A stretch of DNA of 64,000 nt, taken from positions 14,198,001 to 14,262,000 of the forward strand of contig OY292278.1 in NCBI GenBank assembly GCA_958496175.1. The letters are read 5' to 3'. Source of the DNA: Sisyra terminalis (lineage: Eukaryota; Arthropoda; Insecta; Neuroptera; Sisyridae). Position 1 is the first letter of the stretch. The number at the start of each line of letters is the position of its first letter. This document shows, one piece after another, positions 1-13,135 of this stretch. A program made the position numbers and the translations under genes. Under the pieces are notes generated by a model that did no database searches, was not told where the DNA came from, and saw only the letters and a program-made list of their open reading frames with translations.

Positions 1-453
1 TTAAACCTAGGAACAATTTAAACTAATACCGTGAAAAATTGCATACAAAATTTATGTAACTAATTGCATACGACAAAGTAGGAACTTTTAGGCTCCATTG
101 TCCCGACTATATCCAGAAATTTAACTTTTCGCTCGCCAGTGCGCTTTAATTCCCGGTAATTTGAATTTCTATTGAAGCAGAAAACAATGGCGACTCCCAA
201 ACAATAACAAACCACTCCATTCATAATTATGCAGATTTATTTCACTATAACGAAATTGAAAAGTTTGCATAGAATTCCCGCAATGAAAACAATCTTATGT
301 TGACTTTGAATCAAAAAATAAATAGACTGCTACCGTATAATGTAAACAAGTAAATGGGGTTTTCGGGTGGGTAGTTGTGCTGGAGATCTATAATTTAGGG
401 GTAAATTGAGAAGGAAAACGAGCTACTGGAATCATCATCTGTTGTTTTTCTAG
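1..453 (+). other. Upstream intron sequence of the Beat-like gene
   Basis: AT-rich sequence ending in a polypyrimidine tract and AG at 452-453. No coding segment or repeat is recognised in it. Confidence 0.5.
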
Positions 454-694
454 GTGAACGAGGGAATGGTGAAATCTTTTTCTACTCTGCATGGGCGGAA
501 TTCTCGGAACGGAATTCACATGAGGGGCCAAGCTCATCATCACACTGACTTTTCCGTTAGTCAGCTGAGTGTTGAAGTATCGGAGCTGCATGCCGGGGAA
601 AACGGACAGTTGACTCTTACGTGTATTTCAACGATTCCCGGATATTTAGGTCATGGGGAAAAGTATGCTGATATTCGAGCCCACACGGTCACGA
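454..694 (+). CDS. Beat-like gene, penultimate coding exon
   Basis: 241 nt: 80 codons plus one base. It has acceptor tttctag before and donor gtaagt after. It carries the His-rich linker (AHHHTDFSVSQL) and the Ig-strand cysteine motif LTLTCISTIPGYL. Base composition is clearly less AT-rich than the flanks. Confidence 0.75.
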
Positions 695-3600
695 GTAAGT
701 GAATTAAAAAATTATTTCAGTTCCATTTCATTTTTATCGCCAATATTGATTCCGCCAAGCTTGGCATAGTCTTGCCGACTTAAATGGATCATGACCTTTT
801 TAACTCCCACGTGAAAGCTCATTTAGCAATTCAGGAAGCAGTTTGCTACTCAAATGAATCATTGTGAACAGACTATCTTAATGTTTTTATTCATAAATTT
901 ATTTCAGAAACTTCACACAATTATTACCTAGTCGTCTTTTTACAATTCCTGGAATTAATATATTAATATATATCCCAAAAGTAAACACGAATATTTGTTA
1001 CTTAATTCTAGTAAATGACTCGAACAATTCTGTTCAAAATCTTTTAAGGATAACGACAGATATGAACGTCTTTCTAAATAAATATATTTCAATCACAGCT
1101 AATACACACCCATTATGGTATACTATATTCATCGTTTCATAATATCTTCTCGCAGAAGTTCAATTAATTTTTAATTCTATTTATCAGAAGTGCACCTGCA
1201 GGGATCTGAGATACTTAACTATCTACCTACGTTTACCTGTAAAAGCTTATGAAAAATCTATTCTGCCAGAATAAGTATGGGAAAGAGAAAAATTGTAGTT
1301 TTATATTTAATAAGCTAGACGGAAATATGAGTGTTACGTGTTGTATGATATTTTTATTTTCAATAAAGATATCATATGCAAAAGTTATTCATAATTTATG
1401 CAAATGTTCTATTCAGTATAACTTGAGATATAAATGGTAAGGTGGGAGACAATTCTAAAAATTAATATTAAATGAAGGATAGATATCTTAGTAATAATTT
1501 AGTAGAAATATTAAAAACTTACTTCTGAGGATTCTCGGCACTTTCGGACAATTTAAGGTCTGTCAATAACTTGGGGACATATCATTTTTTGTATTGCCCT
1601 ATTAATTGTTTTTAAAAAGAAAATGGAATGGTTTACCACCAGTGGCATAGCTAGGTAACCAAGGGCCCTGGGGCAAATTAAAAAATGAGGCCCCACTGCT
1701 ATGTAAATTGATTAGTTTTATCAAATAAAAATATGAAATATACAAATACTTTAAAAAGCTTAGCTACTTAAGCTCTTTTTTGTGCACTGCAGGCCAGGTA
1801 ATAAAACTATTAAACAGTAACAACATAAATTACAATTAATACTTGGTGTAAGTTTGGCTAGTAAAACGAAATAGAGAAAGTTCAAGGGTTTATTATATAA
1901 AGGTCGGGCCTACCAACTGACTAAATAACAATTATATTTACAATTTTTTCCAAGCTTTAGTTTTCGCAAAAGTATCAATGAATTCGTTTAAATCCAGGCT
2001 TGATGCGGTTTTGTTTTCAATTGCTATTAGCGATAAATGTCGGAGTTGAGTTTGGTCTATATTATTTCTTAAATAATTTTTTATTATTTTTAATTTGCTA
2101 AATGACCTTTCGGCTGCTGCAGAAGTGACAGGAATTGTAAAGAATAATAATATTGCTGTAAATACTTCCATTAGATCGCATTCTAGCACTCCATATTTGC
2201 TCATTATTTCCATATATAATTGGTGAACTTCCAACTGAATTTCCAAAAGTTCAGTTCGATCGAGATTTCTGGTAAAGATTCGAGGGCCCCCTGAGCTTGA
2301 GGGCCCCGGGGCACTGCCCCGCCTAGCCCCTAGGTAGCTACGCCACTGTTTACCACTTATCTTCCGCCTACTATACGTTTGACGAAAATATCTTCAGAGA
2401 CGTCGTTTTCTAATTTCTTGTTGAACTTCTTAAAAGATCAAGAAGAAGAAAATGATGAGGAAAATTTTGTAGTATCACCTGGACGATTTAAAAAATTTAA
2501 ACATAAAGTAAGAATTCCCCGCATTTGCATAGCGGAAGAGGAAATTACTGCTAAAATAAATGGACCACGCAAATTTTCGAAATACACTCATCCCTCGATT
2601 TACGCGGTAGATACGTTCCCAGGATAATCACGTAAATCGAAACCGCGTAAATCGAGACTTCGATTTATTTACGCCATAAAGAAGATAAAAATCGTAGTAA
2701 ATTGATTAAATAGTTTTCAAATGTACATATTTTTTTATTATTTCTTTAAATTACATTATAAACAAGCAAAATCTTGAGCGAAACACCTGCACCGCACAAA
2801 AACACTTGACGTAATGCGTAATACGCAATGGAGGGGGTTACAGACATCCGGTCCAAGAAGTGGGAGTAATCTTTTGCACCGATGCATTTGTGACACGTGC
2901 CACAAAATACATATGATTTTTTTTAAAAAAAATTTCTAACCGCGTAAAAGTGAAACCTCGTAAAACGGATACCGCGTAAATCGAGGGATAAGTGTACTTA
3001 TAAACTGCAGTTGAAAGAGGAGGATATTCTCCAAATTTAATATTCAACATTGATGAAACGGGTCATTTTTGGAAATATTTGTCAACAAAAATATTTTTTC
3101 AATTTAGTAACCAATCTCTATTCAATGCGTATATTTCATCCTCCGTTATCGTTAATTCGGTTAACGTATGGTCCTTGAGAAATCTATCTCTAATGTTAAA
3201 CGAGGTAGTACAGTACATAATTAATTAATTGGTAAATAAGGTTTTGATTGGAAGAACAAATCCTACAGCTGATAAGAGACGGAAAAACCCTTATTTCTCT
3301 AGCACTTAACAGAGAAGGCATTATAGAGAAGGACTTAAGGGGCAAATTTATGAAAAACAACCTTATAAAAATAAAGGCAATATGTATTATCAAAAATTTG
3401 TTAATCAGAATCAAAAGAAACTTTAATTTTTACAGAACGATACTAAGTTTTTTTTCTTGGTTACTTTTGTTCTTATCAACTATTGTAAATAGTAATTATA
3501 TTTGTTTGGTTTTTACTAAACAAAGAGCTTAAATTTCCATCCTTTCTTTTTCCATTCAATATTTCATATATAATACCACAAATATGTTATCCTTTGCCAC

Positions 3601-4041
3601 GTTTGTTTCTTATCTTGAACAAATATTACCTGGAAATATACACAAAACAACGTTAACATTTTTATTTTATGGCAAGCTTACATTGTGTATTGTAGCTCAT
3701 CAAAGTTTTCCATCACAAAAGAAAGTTTTTCTCGAAAAAAGCGAATTTTCTAAACAAATACACGGAATATTCAAACAAACGGAAAAGTATCTTATATTAT
3801 TTCTGGTATTGTTTACCCTTGGCAACAATTCTTCGTAGGAAATTCACGGAAGGTGTTTCCCAGTTAAATATTTTCCTTTTTGTTTACAGTTGACGTGGCG
3901 ATCGTGGATATCACCGCATCTCCCGAAATTGCTAGGGACTCGGCAATTTCCACTACTAGTGTTATAGTTTTGCATTCGATCATTCTATTTCTGTTACATT
4001 ATATCTTAATGGTACTAGATGTTAACAATGTGAACAATTAA
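454..4041 (+). CDS. Beaten-path (Beat)-like immunoglobulin protein, last two exons (5' part outside window)
   Basis: Two exons, 454-694 and 3890-4041, are joined by an intron with donor gtaagt (695) and acceptor tttacag (ending 3889). The phase-1 junction keeps the frame open to the TAA at 4039-4041, giving about 130 residues. The first exon contains the end of an Ig-like domain, with a beta-strand motif around LTLTCISTIPGYLG that resembles the second Ig domain of insect Beat proteins (seen plus family knowledge). The second exon gives a short linker and then a hydrophobic stretch of about 20 residues (VIVLHSIILFLLHYILMVL) with a short polar tail, so the protein is probably membrane-tethered or GPI-anchored. 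Beat proteins bind Side-family receptors in axon guidance; that role is inferred from the family. The exon at 454 opens with a valine codon after an acceptor (tttctag), so the start codon lies further left. Another secreted Ig family cannot be excluded. Confidence 0.72.
1640..2348 (-). mobile_element. Deleted hAT transposon with TIRs and perfect 8-bp target duplication
   Basis: The ends are inverted repeats: left CAGTGGCATAGCTAGG, and the right end read inward CAGTGGCGTAGCTACC. Both sides are followed inward by GGGCCC-rich sequence. The flanking octamer TTTACCAC is present at 1632-1639 and 2349-2356, an exact 8-bp duplication as hAT insertion produces. At 709 bp it is far too short for a full transposase gene, so it is an internally deleted copy carrying only the transposase C-terminus (1938-2246). 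Confidence 0.92.
1938..2246 (-). pseudogene. hAT transposase C-terminal dimerisation domain fragment
   Basis: About 100 codons on the minus strand inside the deleted hAT element. The segment TIPVTSAAAERSFSKLKIIK followed by LRNNIDQTQLRHLSLIAIEN is the hallmark of the hAT C-terminal dimerisation region, as in ZMYM/KRBA2-like transposases. The BED finger and catalytic core are absent, so it cannot encode a working transposase. The open frame suggests a fairly recent deletion. Confidence 0.9.
2379..3180 (+). pseudogene. Pogo/Tigger (CENP-B-like) transposase remnant interrupted by an inserted element
   Basis: Before the insertion the plus strand reads SPGRFKKFKHKVRI, like the W-F-x-R/K-FKxR segment at the end of Tigger DNA-binding domains. 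After the insertion it reads NIDETGHFWKYLSTKIFF, the first DDE catalytic block (N-x-DETG-x-FWK) of Tigger/Jerky-type transposases. Omitting the 410-bp insert and one TA copy puts both parts in the same frame, with one TAA stop shortly after the junction. Later catalytic blocks are missing or unrecognisable. Confidence 0.75.
2585..2994. mobile_element. Non-autonomous pogo/Tigger-like element (TA target duplication)
   Basis: The 410-bp element has inverted ends: left CACTCATCCCTCGATTTACG, and the right end read inward CACTTATCCCTCGATTTACG. It is flanked by TA on both sides (2583-2584, 2995-2996). The CCCTCG...CGCGG termini resemble Tigger-family TIRs. Internal copies of CGCGTAAATCGAG add sub-terminal repeats. 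No coding capacity is seen. Confidence 0.8.
3890..4041 (+). CDS. Beat-like gene, last coding exon with C-terminal hydrophobic anchor
   Basis: The exon follows a good polypyrimidine tract and acceptor (ttttgtttacag). It completes the split isoleucine codon and reads DVAIVDITASPEIARDSAIS before the hydrophobic tail and the TAA stop. It is too short to appear as a long ORF, but the frame and phase fit the upstream exon. Confidence 0.68.
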
Positions 4042-7000
4042 AATTATTAACAATTTGAATTTATTGGGAGTATATTCAATTATTGTTAGGATTCAAATCA
4101 ATATAGGCATTAAAATTATATATTATATAAATATTATATATTTTATTTAAAAATATACGAATATTAAATCTTAATGAAATTGAGATAAATGAAATATTTT
4201 TGGCTTGAACGATAAGATGAGATAATTTTTTATTTCAATATTTGTCTACGTGAAATTTGAAGGAATGAATCTTGAGCTTTTTGCCCGGAAAATAACGAGG
4301 AAACCTGAACGATATTCGAAATTTTCACAATAAAATTTAATTTCACCGGTGTTTTTGCGTTGTTTCCTACATCTCAATATTTTTATAAGAGTTTCAAACA
4401 TTATATAGAGACGATCTAAATAGATATTGTGTTTTTTTATCAATGTAAACGAACAAGAAACGCTAGGAAAAAGGTTGATGAACAAGAAAATCTAATAAAA
4501 ACACAGCACAAGGAATAAAAGGTCGTAAAAAGAAGCAAAGTTTTTTTATCTCTATACTCAATGAAAATATAGTACAATCAGTCGTATACGATTTAGAAAG
4601 TTTACCAAAAGCTTGTATCTACAATGTAAAAAATAGAAAAAAAAAAGAAACATTTTTTACCATAAATGCAACACATTCAAGCATTCTTCAACCAGAAAAG
4701 AGCACTTGAGAACTTTAATAACGTTTTTCGAAAGTTCAAACGTTTACTCATTACAAATAGCTAACAGAATTGATACAATGAACTCAAATCGATCTTGGAA
4801 AATTTTCAAATTTTTATCAACTTCATACTAGCAAAAGTTCATCAAGACTCTTCAAAATGGCTTCGAGAAATACGGGAAGTGTAAATTTTTGTTTGAACAA
4901 GTTTGTTTTTTCAATTGATGGCCTCAATGGTACTCAACGATTGAAAGCTCACTAAGGGATTGTCGAAAAACAAATCACGTTTAGGTAAATCGTGCAAAAA
5001 CTATTGAATTTAAGACTTCTATTCTTTTAATACCAAAAAAAAGCTTTTAAAACAGAAATTTTATAAGCTTACCTATAGCAAAAATTTATTGAAAGAAATT
5101 TTGAATATCGATTATTTTTTTTCAAATTCAAAGAAATAATTTTGTAAAGCAATCTTGTGCCAAATCATTACGAATTTCTTTTTAGTTGATTGCAAATTGG
5201 CAATTTTGAAATAACCAACTTATAAGTACTAATCAATAAGAAGTAAACTTAGATAAGCATAAGCCCAGAGCCCAACATGTTCAAAAATACCACTTTTAAT
5301 TTTCAAATTAGAATATAAGAAAATTTCAATTTGAATCCAATTAAATTTGGATTTTGATTTTTTGAGCTTTTATTTGTTAAATTTAGTTATAGTTGGATTT
5401 CTATGCAAATCGATTTTTGTTTAACCAATTTTCAATTTTTTCAAAATTGCCATTGGTATTATTTTTTTGAATTCTTCCTCGTTATTTTTCCGAGTCTGAA
5501 GTGAAAAAGGACCAAAGTTGGTTTGTCAATTAGTCAGCGAATGTCGTAGCGTATTTTTTTTTTAAGTTAAGAAATTGGCAAATGACGTTTTACTTAAAGG
5601 ATTGTTGATGAAACGATTGATGATTTTAATATCAATAACAAATTATTTGTAAAATTTTAAATTAATTACTGTGTTGAAAGTAGAGGTGGGCGGCTATTCC
5701 AATTGCAGCTAAACGAATAATTTTCATTTACCAAGCAATAAACTATAAACACATTTTTCTTTACTTTTTTTGATCGATATAAGACATTATTTAATTATTT
5801 TATTATTTAGTTATTTTATAGTTATTTTAGTTATTTATTAATCGAATAACTTTCATTTACCAAGCAATAAACTATTTACACATTTTTCTTTACTTTTTTT
5901 GATCGATATAGAACATTATTTAGGTGAGAAAAACCCAAATTTTAGTTCTAAAAAATTATTTTTTTGGCTGAAAAAAAGTTTTAATTCTGATGAGCAAATT
6001 TGAGTCTGAAAACAATGACTTGATTACGAGTTTTATGGGATGTCACAGTCCATTTATTTAAACCAAGAAATACATCGATCATTGAGCGGTGATCATGAAG
6101 ACTATATTAGTTTAAATAATTTTTCTCATTTTCCGCCACGGAAAAAAAAGGTTCTACCCTAAAAATATCTCCATTCTTTTCTATGAAATTGAGATTTATT
6201 ATGTTTAGTGGAAGGAAAAGCCAAAAATTTCATTAATTAATTAATTTTTTTTTCCAAACAACCAAACTATAGTTGCGATTTCAATAGATCGCAATTTTGA
6301 ATTTATAATAAGTTTTTAAGGAAAACTTTATTTTTGCAATTAATCAAATTATATCTGGTAAAAGGAAAAAAGTCTAGAAAATAATTTTCCGACAAATTTA
6401 AAATGATTATTTCTTAGATTTGATCAAGTAAAGTTACAAATTATTTATCAGTTATATTATGTTTTAATTTAAACTAAGGACATTTTAAAAACATTTTAAG
6501 ATATTTTAAGAAAACATGCATTTAGTTTTTGGTCCAAATAACAAGATACTATTTCGTTTTTAACGAATCCTTAGTTATTGCTTGAAGAAGCTTAAAAATC
6601 TTAATTAATTAAAATAACAAATTTCGCCAAATTCGAGAAATCCATTTTTGAAAAAATAAATTCAGACTATCGCTTATCATAGTGCTTTTCCCTATTGAAC
6701 CCTAAAATCTTTTAGGATGTCTACATATCTGCAATATAAGCCCTAAAGAAAAGTGATTGCAATGGGATTAGCCAAAATTAAATTAGTTTATTAAATGTAA
6801 AACTTGTACGTTTTTATTGAAGTTTTAAAATTCTTGCTTATGCAATTATTATGGCCTATTAACAAATGAAGTTTATTACCTAAAATAAACTGCATTCCTT
6901 TGTTTTAAATTTAATTTTCGTGAGTTATTGATATTAAAATCACATGAATTAAAATATATTTAAGATTTATAAAATGAAGAAATTTTTAATTTATTGATTA

Positions 7001-10000
7001 TTGTATAAATCATAAAATTGGTGTAAAACCTATAACAGGTTTCAAAGTTCTAAAAAATGAATATATGTTAAACATAAATGAGAAAAAATATGTGTAGATG
7101 TTAATTTAATTATAAAACTAATAATTGTAACAGAAATAGGTAGACGAAAAAATATTTTTATTCCTCATATAGCGCAAAACTAAATGTTTGTTAAATGTTA
7201 CATGAAAAAAAACACTATGTGAAACTAGTTAAAATAAAAATATTTCGTTAAAATTTTCCGCTGAAGAAAATTACCAACGACAAACGAAAAACAAGCGGTT
7301 GAGTACTTCAAACTTGAATTTTCTGTTTTTTTTTTCATTAAAGCGAAAATGCATAACGACACTAAAGAACTATAAAACTGTAAAACTGTAATGAAAGTGG
7401 TAACGTTGGTGATAATGTTAGCGAAAAATTGCATCAAAACAAATGAACTCGTTCACCCTTACGAGCTTTTCCTTGTGCTCAAATGAAATATTTGCGCAGA
7501 GGCGAAAATAAAAGATGAAAATCTCAATAGAGATTTAGATTTTCTTTGGACGATGCAAAGTGGATTGTTGCACTTTTGATATTTTTTATAATTTTATTCA
7601 GATGGCTATTTTAGTCAGAAGTACCAACCGTATATTAGAGACAATGATTTTCTTTGAAGAAGAAATTCATAAATTTCGGTTCAAATAAAATTGTTGTTTC
7701 AATTCAAACTAAGAAGAAAAAAATAGGGAAATTATTTAAAAAATATTACGAAAATTTCAATGAGGATTTTATTAAAAAAAATCATTACCTTTATGTTCTC
7801 ATTTTTCATTAATTTAATCAAATGATTTTAGTTTTTGAAGAAAATAATGGTGTAATTCAAATGCAGGTGTGTTCATATAATAACACAAGCATAACCTACA
7901 TTGTATTTGCCCCTTTACAGCCAACAAAGTTTTATTTTCTAAAAAAATATACTTCTACTTAAAACCAAGGCTTTTCTTTTATTTTGGTTCTGATCTTAGC
8001 TAAATGATCCATTGGTTTTACCGCGCAATATATACGTAAATTGTAAATATTTAAATAAAATATAAAAAAAAAACGTTGACTTCCTCGATCGAAATTATGT
8101 ACTTATGAATCTTATGGAAATTTACAAAACGTAGTAGTGATAGAATAAGCTTCAAGCGATAGTGAAAATTTGAAAAAAAAATCAGAAATCTGTGTAGCAC
8201 TGCATTTAAATGGTTTTTCGGAAAGCATTATTTGAACAAAAAAATACTTCTCTTGATAAATCTAATATATTTTTAATATGGAACATACCAAATATTTTTT
8301 AAGCTTCAAAATTTCAAAAAATTGTGTAAAATTTTTTGAAATAATAACAATCATTTTTGAACAATCAAATTATAATTATAAAAGTCTAGTTTTCATTTGG
8401 AAAATTGTTTTCTCTCTCAAATCAATAGAAAAATCCGAATTTAACATTTAGCGTTTATTTTTTAACATTGTTTCAATTTTCAGTTCTCTTTTTGGGAAAA
8501 GTTTTACAACTTTTTATTGTTAAAAATGCAATTTTAAACCTTTTTTTAATGATAATTCAAATTAAATTTTACAATGAGCCTATAATTTCATTCGTTTAAA
8601 TTATGAAAACTAAATACAAAGCTCTGCACTAATGTGAGCTTTTTGTGTTTAAAATTAGCCTTTTTCATACTTTTATTTCATAAAATTAAAACCGAAATGT
8701 TTAATTTTTTATTAAATTTGTACTGTTAGAAGAATGATTTTTTTCCAAAGATAGTAATACTTAGTTAATTCAAGGTGGCCAACTTTATACCAAAAAATGT
8801 CCATCGTTTTGTTTAGTGGAGTATACAAGGAAGGTGAAATATTTTACTTAAAAATTTCAGAATTGTTTTTCTAGATCCTAAAGGAACTATTAGAAGTCAG
8901 GAATCAAAAAGAAGTTGTAAGGTTAGTAAATTTTATCTGGCATTGATCTTCTAGGATTGTCGTTCAAATTTATAGGGTTTTTCTGCATTTTCTTTTAAAA
9001 ATCAGTTCCTTTAAGGACTTTTAATACTCTGTTATTTTTATTTGGTGTTCCCCAGCAATCTTCTAGATAGCTGAAGGATATTGTTGAGTTTATATCTGAG
9101 CCACTTTGTTTCTGATCCTAAAAGGATATGGTTCACCATAATGGTGGCACCCAATTCAAAATTTGTTACTTTTCCCAAAGAAATTTATGCGTAATTCCAG
9201 GATGATTGATTCTCAATCTCAGCAACACACATAGGTCACCTTTTAAAGAATCCTGTCTTTAAAACAGATTTTAAAGAAAAACTTTCGTATTTCTGCAGAA
9301 AACTTATTAAAACTTTTCTTAATATTATATTCTCATTCCACGTTTTAATAAGAAAAAAAATGATAGTTCTTGAAGGAAGTACTGTCTTCTTGACACCCAA
9401 TTTTTGGGTCGTCCTTTGTTTCCGTGCTTAGAGAATTTTTATGAGAAATGTTCTGATTACTTAAAATTCTTATTTGGGTCAAAAATATAATTTTATTGTT
9501 CTGTTTTACTATTCCAAACTATGGTAAAGACCAGCCGAATAGACCAGACTGCTGGTATTTTATTTGCGTTGACTTCGATTATGGACTTTAAAATTGCTGA
9601 AAAATTGTTTTTAAACTTAATCCTGAAACTGGATCAAAAATATGCTAAGATTTAACAAAACTATACGATTTTAATGGATAAGTAAAGAAAAAAATATTTT
9701 ACATATACCTTTTACTCTACCATATTTCATTTGGTAACTATTAATAGTTGGTCACCTCTGAACTTAAGAGTTTTAGTAAATTTAAATAATTAATCCAACG
9801 TTTTTTGATATTACCTTACTTGTTTTAAGCATTTAGTTTCTAAATTCAAATTCTAGAATTTATTGACCATAATCATCCCTCATTTTTTTATTCTTCAAAA
9901 AAGGCATGAATTATACAGCTTCACCTATAGAAACTAACTTGGCTTCTTGAATCATTTTTATTACATCGACTTATATTAATTCATTTATTCTTTCCCCTAA

Positions 10001-11995
10001 AAGTTCATTTTTTCAATCTATACTTATTTCATCTTTTCCGAAAATTAACTCATTCATTGAAAAAAGTGTTGTTATTATTAGTTTGTATTTTCTCAAATGT
10101 TTATCTACTATGAACTTTAAACCCCTCTGGTACCTAAAAAGTTATATTCCTAGTAACTAGAGAGGACTCTTTTTCATAGCAAATATTCAAATATTTGCCT
10201 TCATTATTTGGCTTTAATATTTGGCTGGTTATAAAGTTTTTATCCATTTTATGCTAAAATTTAACTTCTAAATCCACGGTCAAATCTTTATCATTTGTCA
10301 GGATATGTACCTAACGTTTTTTTATTTTACAAAAAAAAAAACTCATCCCTCAGTAATTCAGTTTTAACACTCCAACATTTACCAATTTGTTCTCATTTTA
10401 ACCCCTAGTTTGTGACCTTGTGTTTTCAACAATTCCCCGAGGTGAAAATAATGTGAGCTTTTTGTTTGAGCTTTAAACAACCAAATCTCATCATCTTCTA
10501 CTTAACTGTCAATTTATTTAACTTCTCAACTTTGTAAGCCAGACGACGCGACACTACATTAAATATTCAATTGGAACAGTTTTCAATTACAAATTTTCGA
10601 GAACTCACTGAAAAAAAATACTTTTTCTTATACTCGAAACTAATTTTTTATCTGCCAAACATTGGATTAATTATTTAGGCTACAAAATTTATCAGAAGTT
10701 GGAAAAAAATTCTTTTGGATATTGCTTTATAAATAGTTGTTGAACAGAGCAAATGCATTAATGTAAAAATATAAGAAAATTCGCAAAAATGAGAAACTAT
10801 AACTGTTTATGTTCGTAATTAATTAGAGTTTTTGTAAATGAAAAATTAATTAATTTGTTATACAAATAAAAATAATCAAAGCGGCGAACATTGTGAACTT
10901 ATACATACCTAAAGTGAATGTAAAATATTAATAAAAATATCTAATCTATGTGCAATTTGTAAATATCTGCTGAATGTGAATACACTTAAAAAAAATCACT
11001 CTGTATATAGCACCATACTGTAAACGAATATAATCGTATTTTATTTAAGAGTATTTATAAAATATTATAAGTACGTGTTAGTTTTTGTATCAATTATACC
11101 TGAAACTCCCATTTACTTTAACGTTTTATATTATTTTTTATTAAATTTCCAATAGATAACAGTTTCTCATTAGTGCGACTGAACATAGCTTATGTCTTTG
11201 TGCTGTTATATCAGCGCTACATGTCTTCCTAAACGCTACTGTCTATTATTAATAATGTAGATAAACGAGGTATAAATGAGAACAGGTACATTAAATTTCC
11301 AAAAAAATAAAAAATACTCAACAAGAAAAATTGTAAATGGAATTCCTTACAAACTATAAACTAGGTATGTTGTGAATATAATTATGGAAAAATATAGAAA
11401 AGGAAAAGTGAGATGAGAGGAAAATATTGTTAAATTTTTGTATGTATATGTATCTTTCTCGAGACCGAATAATCTACTTTTAATAAAGAATTATGATAAC
11501 TTATATACATAATTATTATTATATTAATATTATTATTAATTATATACATATATATTTGTATATCTGTACGTACTTACTGTACAATTCAAAATAATTGTGC
11601 AAAATCAAAATGTTTTAAGAAAACAGTGTGTTAAAATAAAGGATTTAATGGCATTTTTTGTAGTTTTTCTCGTTATCTTTTCCTTACAGGTAAAAGTGAA
11701 AATTTCTATATTTACACTTACTTTGATTTTCAGGAAAAATTTCTATAAAAGTAATCAAATTTTGACAAAAAAATATTTAATTGTTTCCATAGGCTTTAGA
11801 TTCAAATAAATTAAAAGATATAGGTATAAGAATTAAAATCGTGGCTAGAAGTAAAACAGCAATGCATGAGCAAATCATTGGAAAATTTATTATAGGTAGG
11901 TATCAACAATCACGATCCCTAAAAATATATTTTCTTTCTTTACCTGTATTCCGGGTAAAATGTACGATCAGCTATCATTCAGCAACGCCATAACG
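4042..11995. other. Gene-free AT-rich stretch downstream of the Beat-like gene
   Basis: About 8 kb of homopolymer-rich AT sequence. Apart from the imperfect duplication at 5712-5922, no convincing exon, transposase, tRNA or rRNA gene is seen. Short ORFs here are no longer than chance allows. The first part must include the Beat-like 3' UTR, whose end cannot be placed with confidence. Confidence 0.5.
5712..5922 (+). repeat. Tandem duplication of ~80 bp, copies ~130 bp apart
   Basis: The block starting cgaataa(t/c)tttcatttacc and ending near gatcgatata occurs at about 5713 and again at about 5843, with only a few mismatches. The two copies are separated by a tta(t)-rich spacer. Confidence 0.8.
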
Positions 11996-11999
11996 TCCA

Positions 12000-13135
12000 G
12001 GATCTGCTACATTAGAATGAGATACTAAGTAGAATCCTTAAAATATTTTATTTACTTTAACAGTTTCCTTATATTGTTACTATAACTAGGCTGAAATCTT
12101 TAAACTGCTGCGATTTATCGCCTGAAGTATTTGAAATGTGGATGCACAGAAAACAATCCAACGCAGGAGTTTTACAGAGAGCAACTGAAAACGGGACTTG
12201 CTTAAGACCATCAAAGTAAAGAAGATAGAATATCAGGGGCATGTGTTAAGATGGAGAGGAATTCGAAGAAGGTAGATATCGTCGGGAAAACATTCGCGAT
12301 TGGCTGGTAGGTATACGCAATGCCGAATAATTATTCAGAATAGTCAAAAACCGAGAAGGAACTGCTACATTGGATTGAGATACTTTGTAGAATCCTTAAA
12401 AGATTTTATTTTATTGGAATAGTTTCCTTACATTGTTACTGTAACTAGGCTGGAATCTTTAAACTACTGCAATTAATCGTCTGGAAGCGTTTGAAATGTG
12501 GATTCACAGAAAACAATCGAACGCAGAAGTTTTATAGAGAGCAACTGATTACGGGACTTGCTTAAAACCATCAAAGTAAGGAAGATAGAATATCAGGGGC
12601 ATGTGCTAAGATGGAGAGGAATTTTAAGAAGGAAGATATCGTCTGTAAAACATTCGCAATTGGCTGGTAGGGCTGGTAGGTATACGCAATGCCGAATAAC
12701 TATTCAGAATAGTCAAAAACCAAAAACGAACTGCTATATTGGATTGAGATATTTGGTAGAATCCTTAAAAGATTTTATTGTATTGAAATAGTTTCCTTAT
12801 ATTGTTACTATAACTAGGCTGGAATCTTTAAACAGCTGCAATTAATCGTCTGGAAGTGTTTGAAATGTGGATTCACAGAAAACAATCCTACGCAGAAGTT
12901 TTACAGAGAGCGACTGGATTCGGCAGTTGCTTAAAACCATAAAAGTAAGGAAGATAGAATATCAGGGGCACGTGTTAAGAAGGAGAGGAATTCGAAGAAG
13001 GTAGATATCTTTTGGAAAACATTTGCGATTGGCTGGTAGGTATACGCGATGCCGAATAACTATTCAGAATAGTCAAAAATCGAGAACAGCTCGACATTGT
13101 ACTTGCTAACATTAGAGAGGACTGTAAGAAGAAGA
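12000..13135 (+). repeat. Three tandem copies (~358-369 bp) of a LINE reverse-transcriptase tail
   Basis: The unit beginning ctgctac/tatt starts at 12004, 12362 and 12731 (offsets 358 and 369). The second unit has a small duplication of ggctggtag. Each unit contains a decayed frame reading KTIKVRKIEYQGHVLR, the conserved C-terminal segment of many non-LTR endonuclease/reverse-transcriptase proteins (K-x-R-KL-x-Y-LGH-V-x-R). Only the third copy continues to the LINE protein end, reading QLDIVLANIREDCKKKK near 13086-13135. Frameshifts and stops make all copies inactive. Confidence 0.8.

Larger units (their letters stand above)
695..3889 (+). other. Intron of the Beat-like gene (transposon-rich)
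   Basis: 3.2-kb intron. It holds a deleted hAT element (1640-2348) and a pogo/Tigger transposase remnant (about 2379-3180) split by a TA-flanked inverted-repeat element (2585-2994). No host exon is apparent inside it. Confidence 0.6.
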
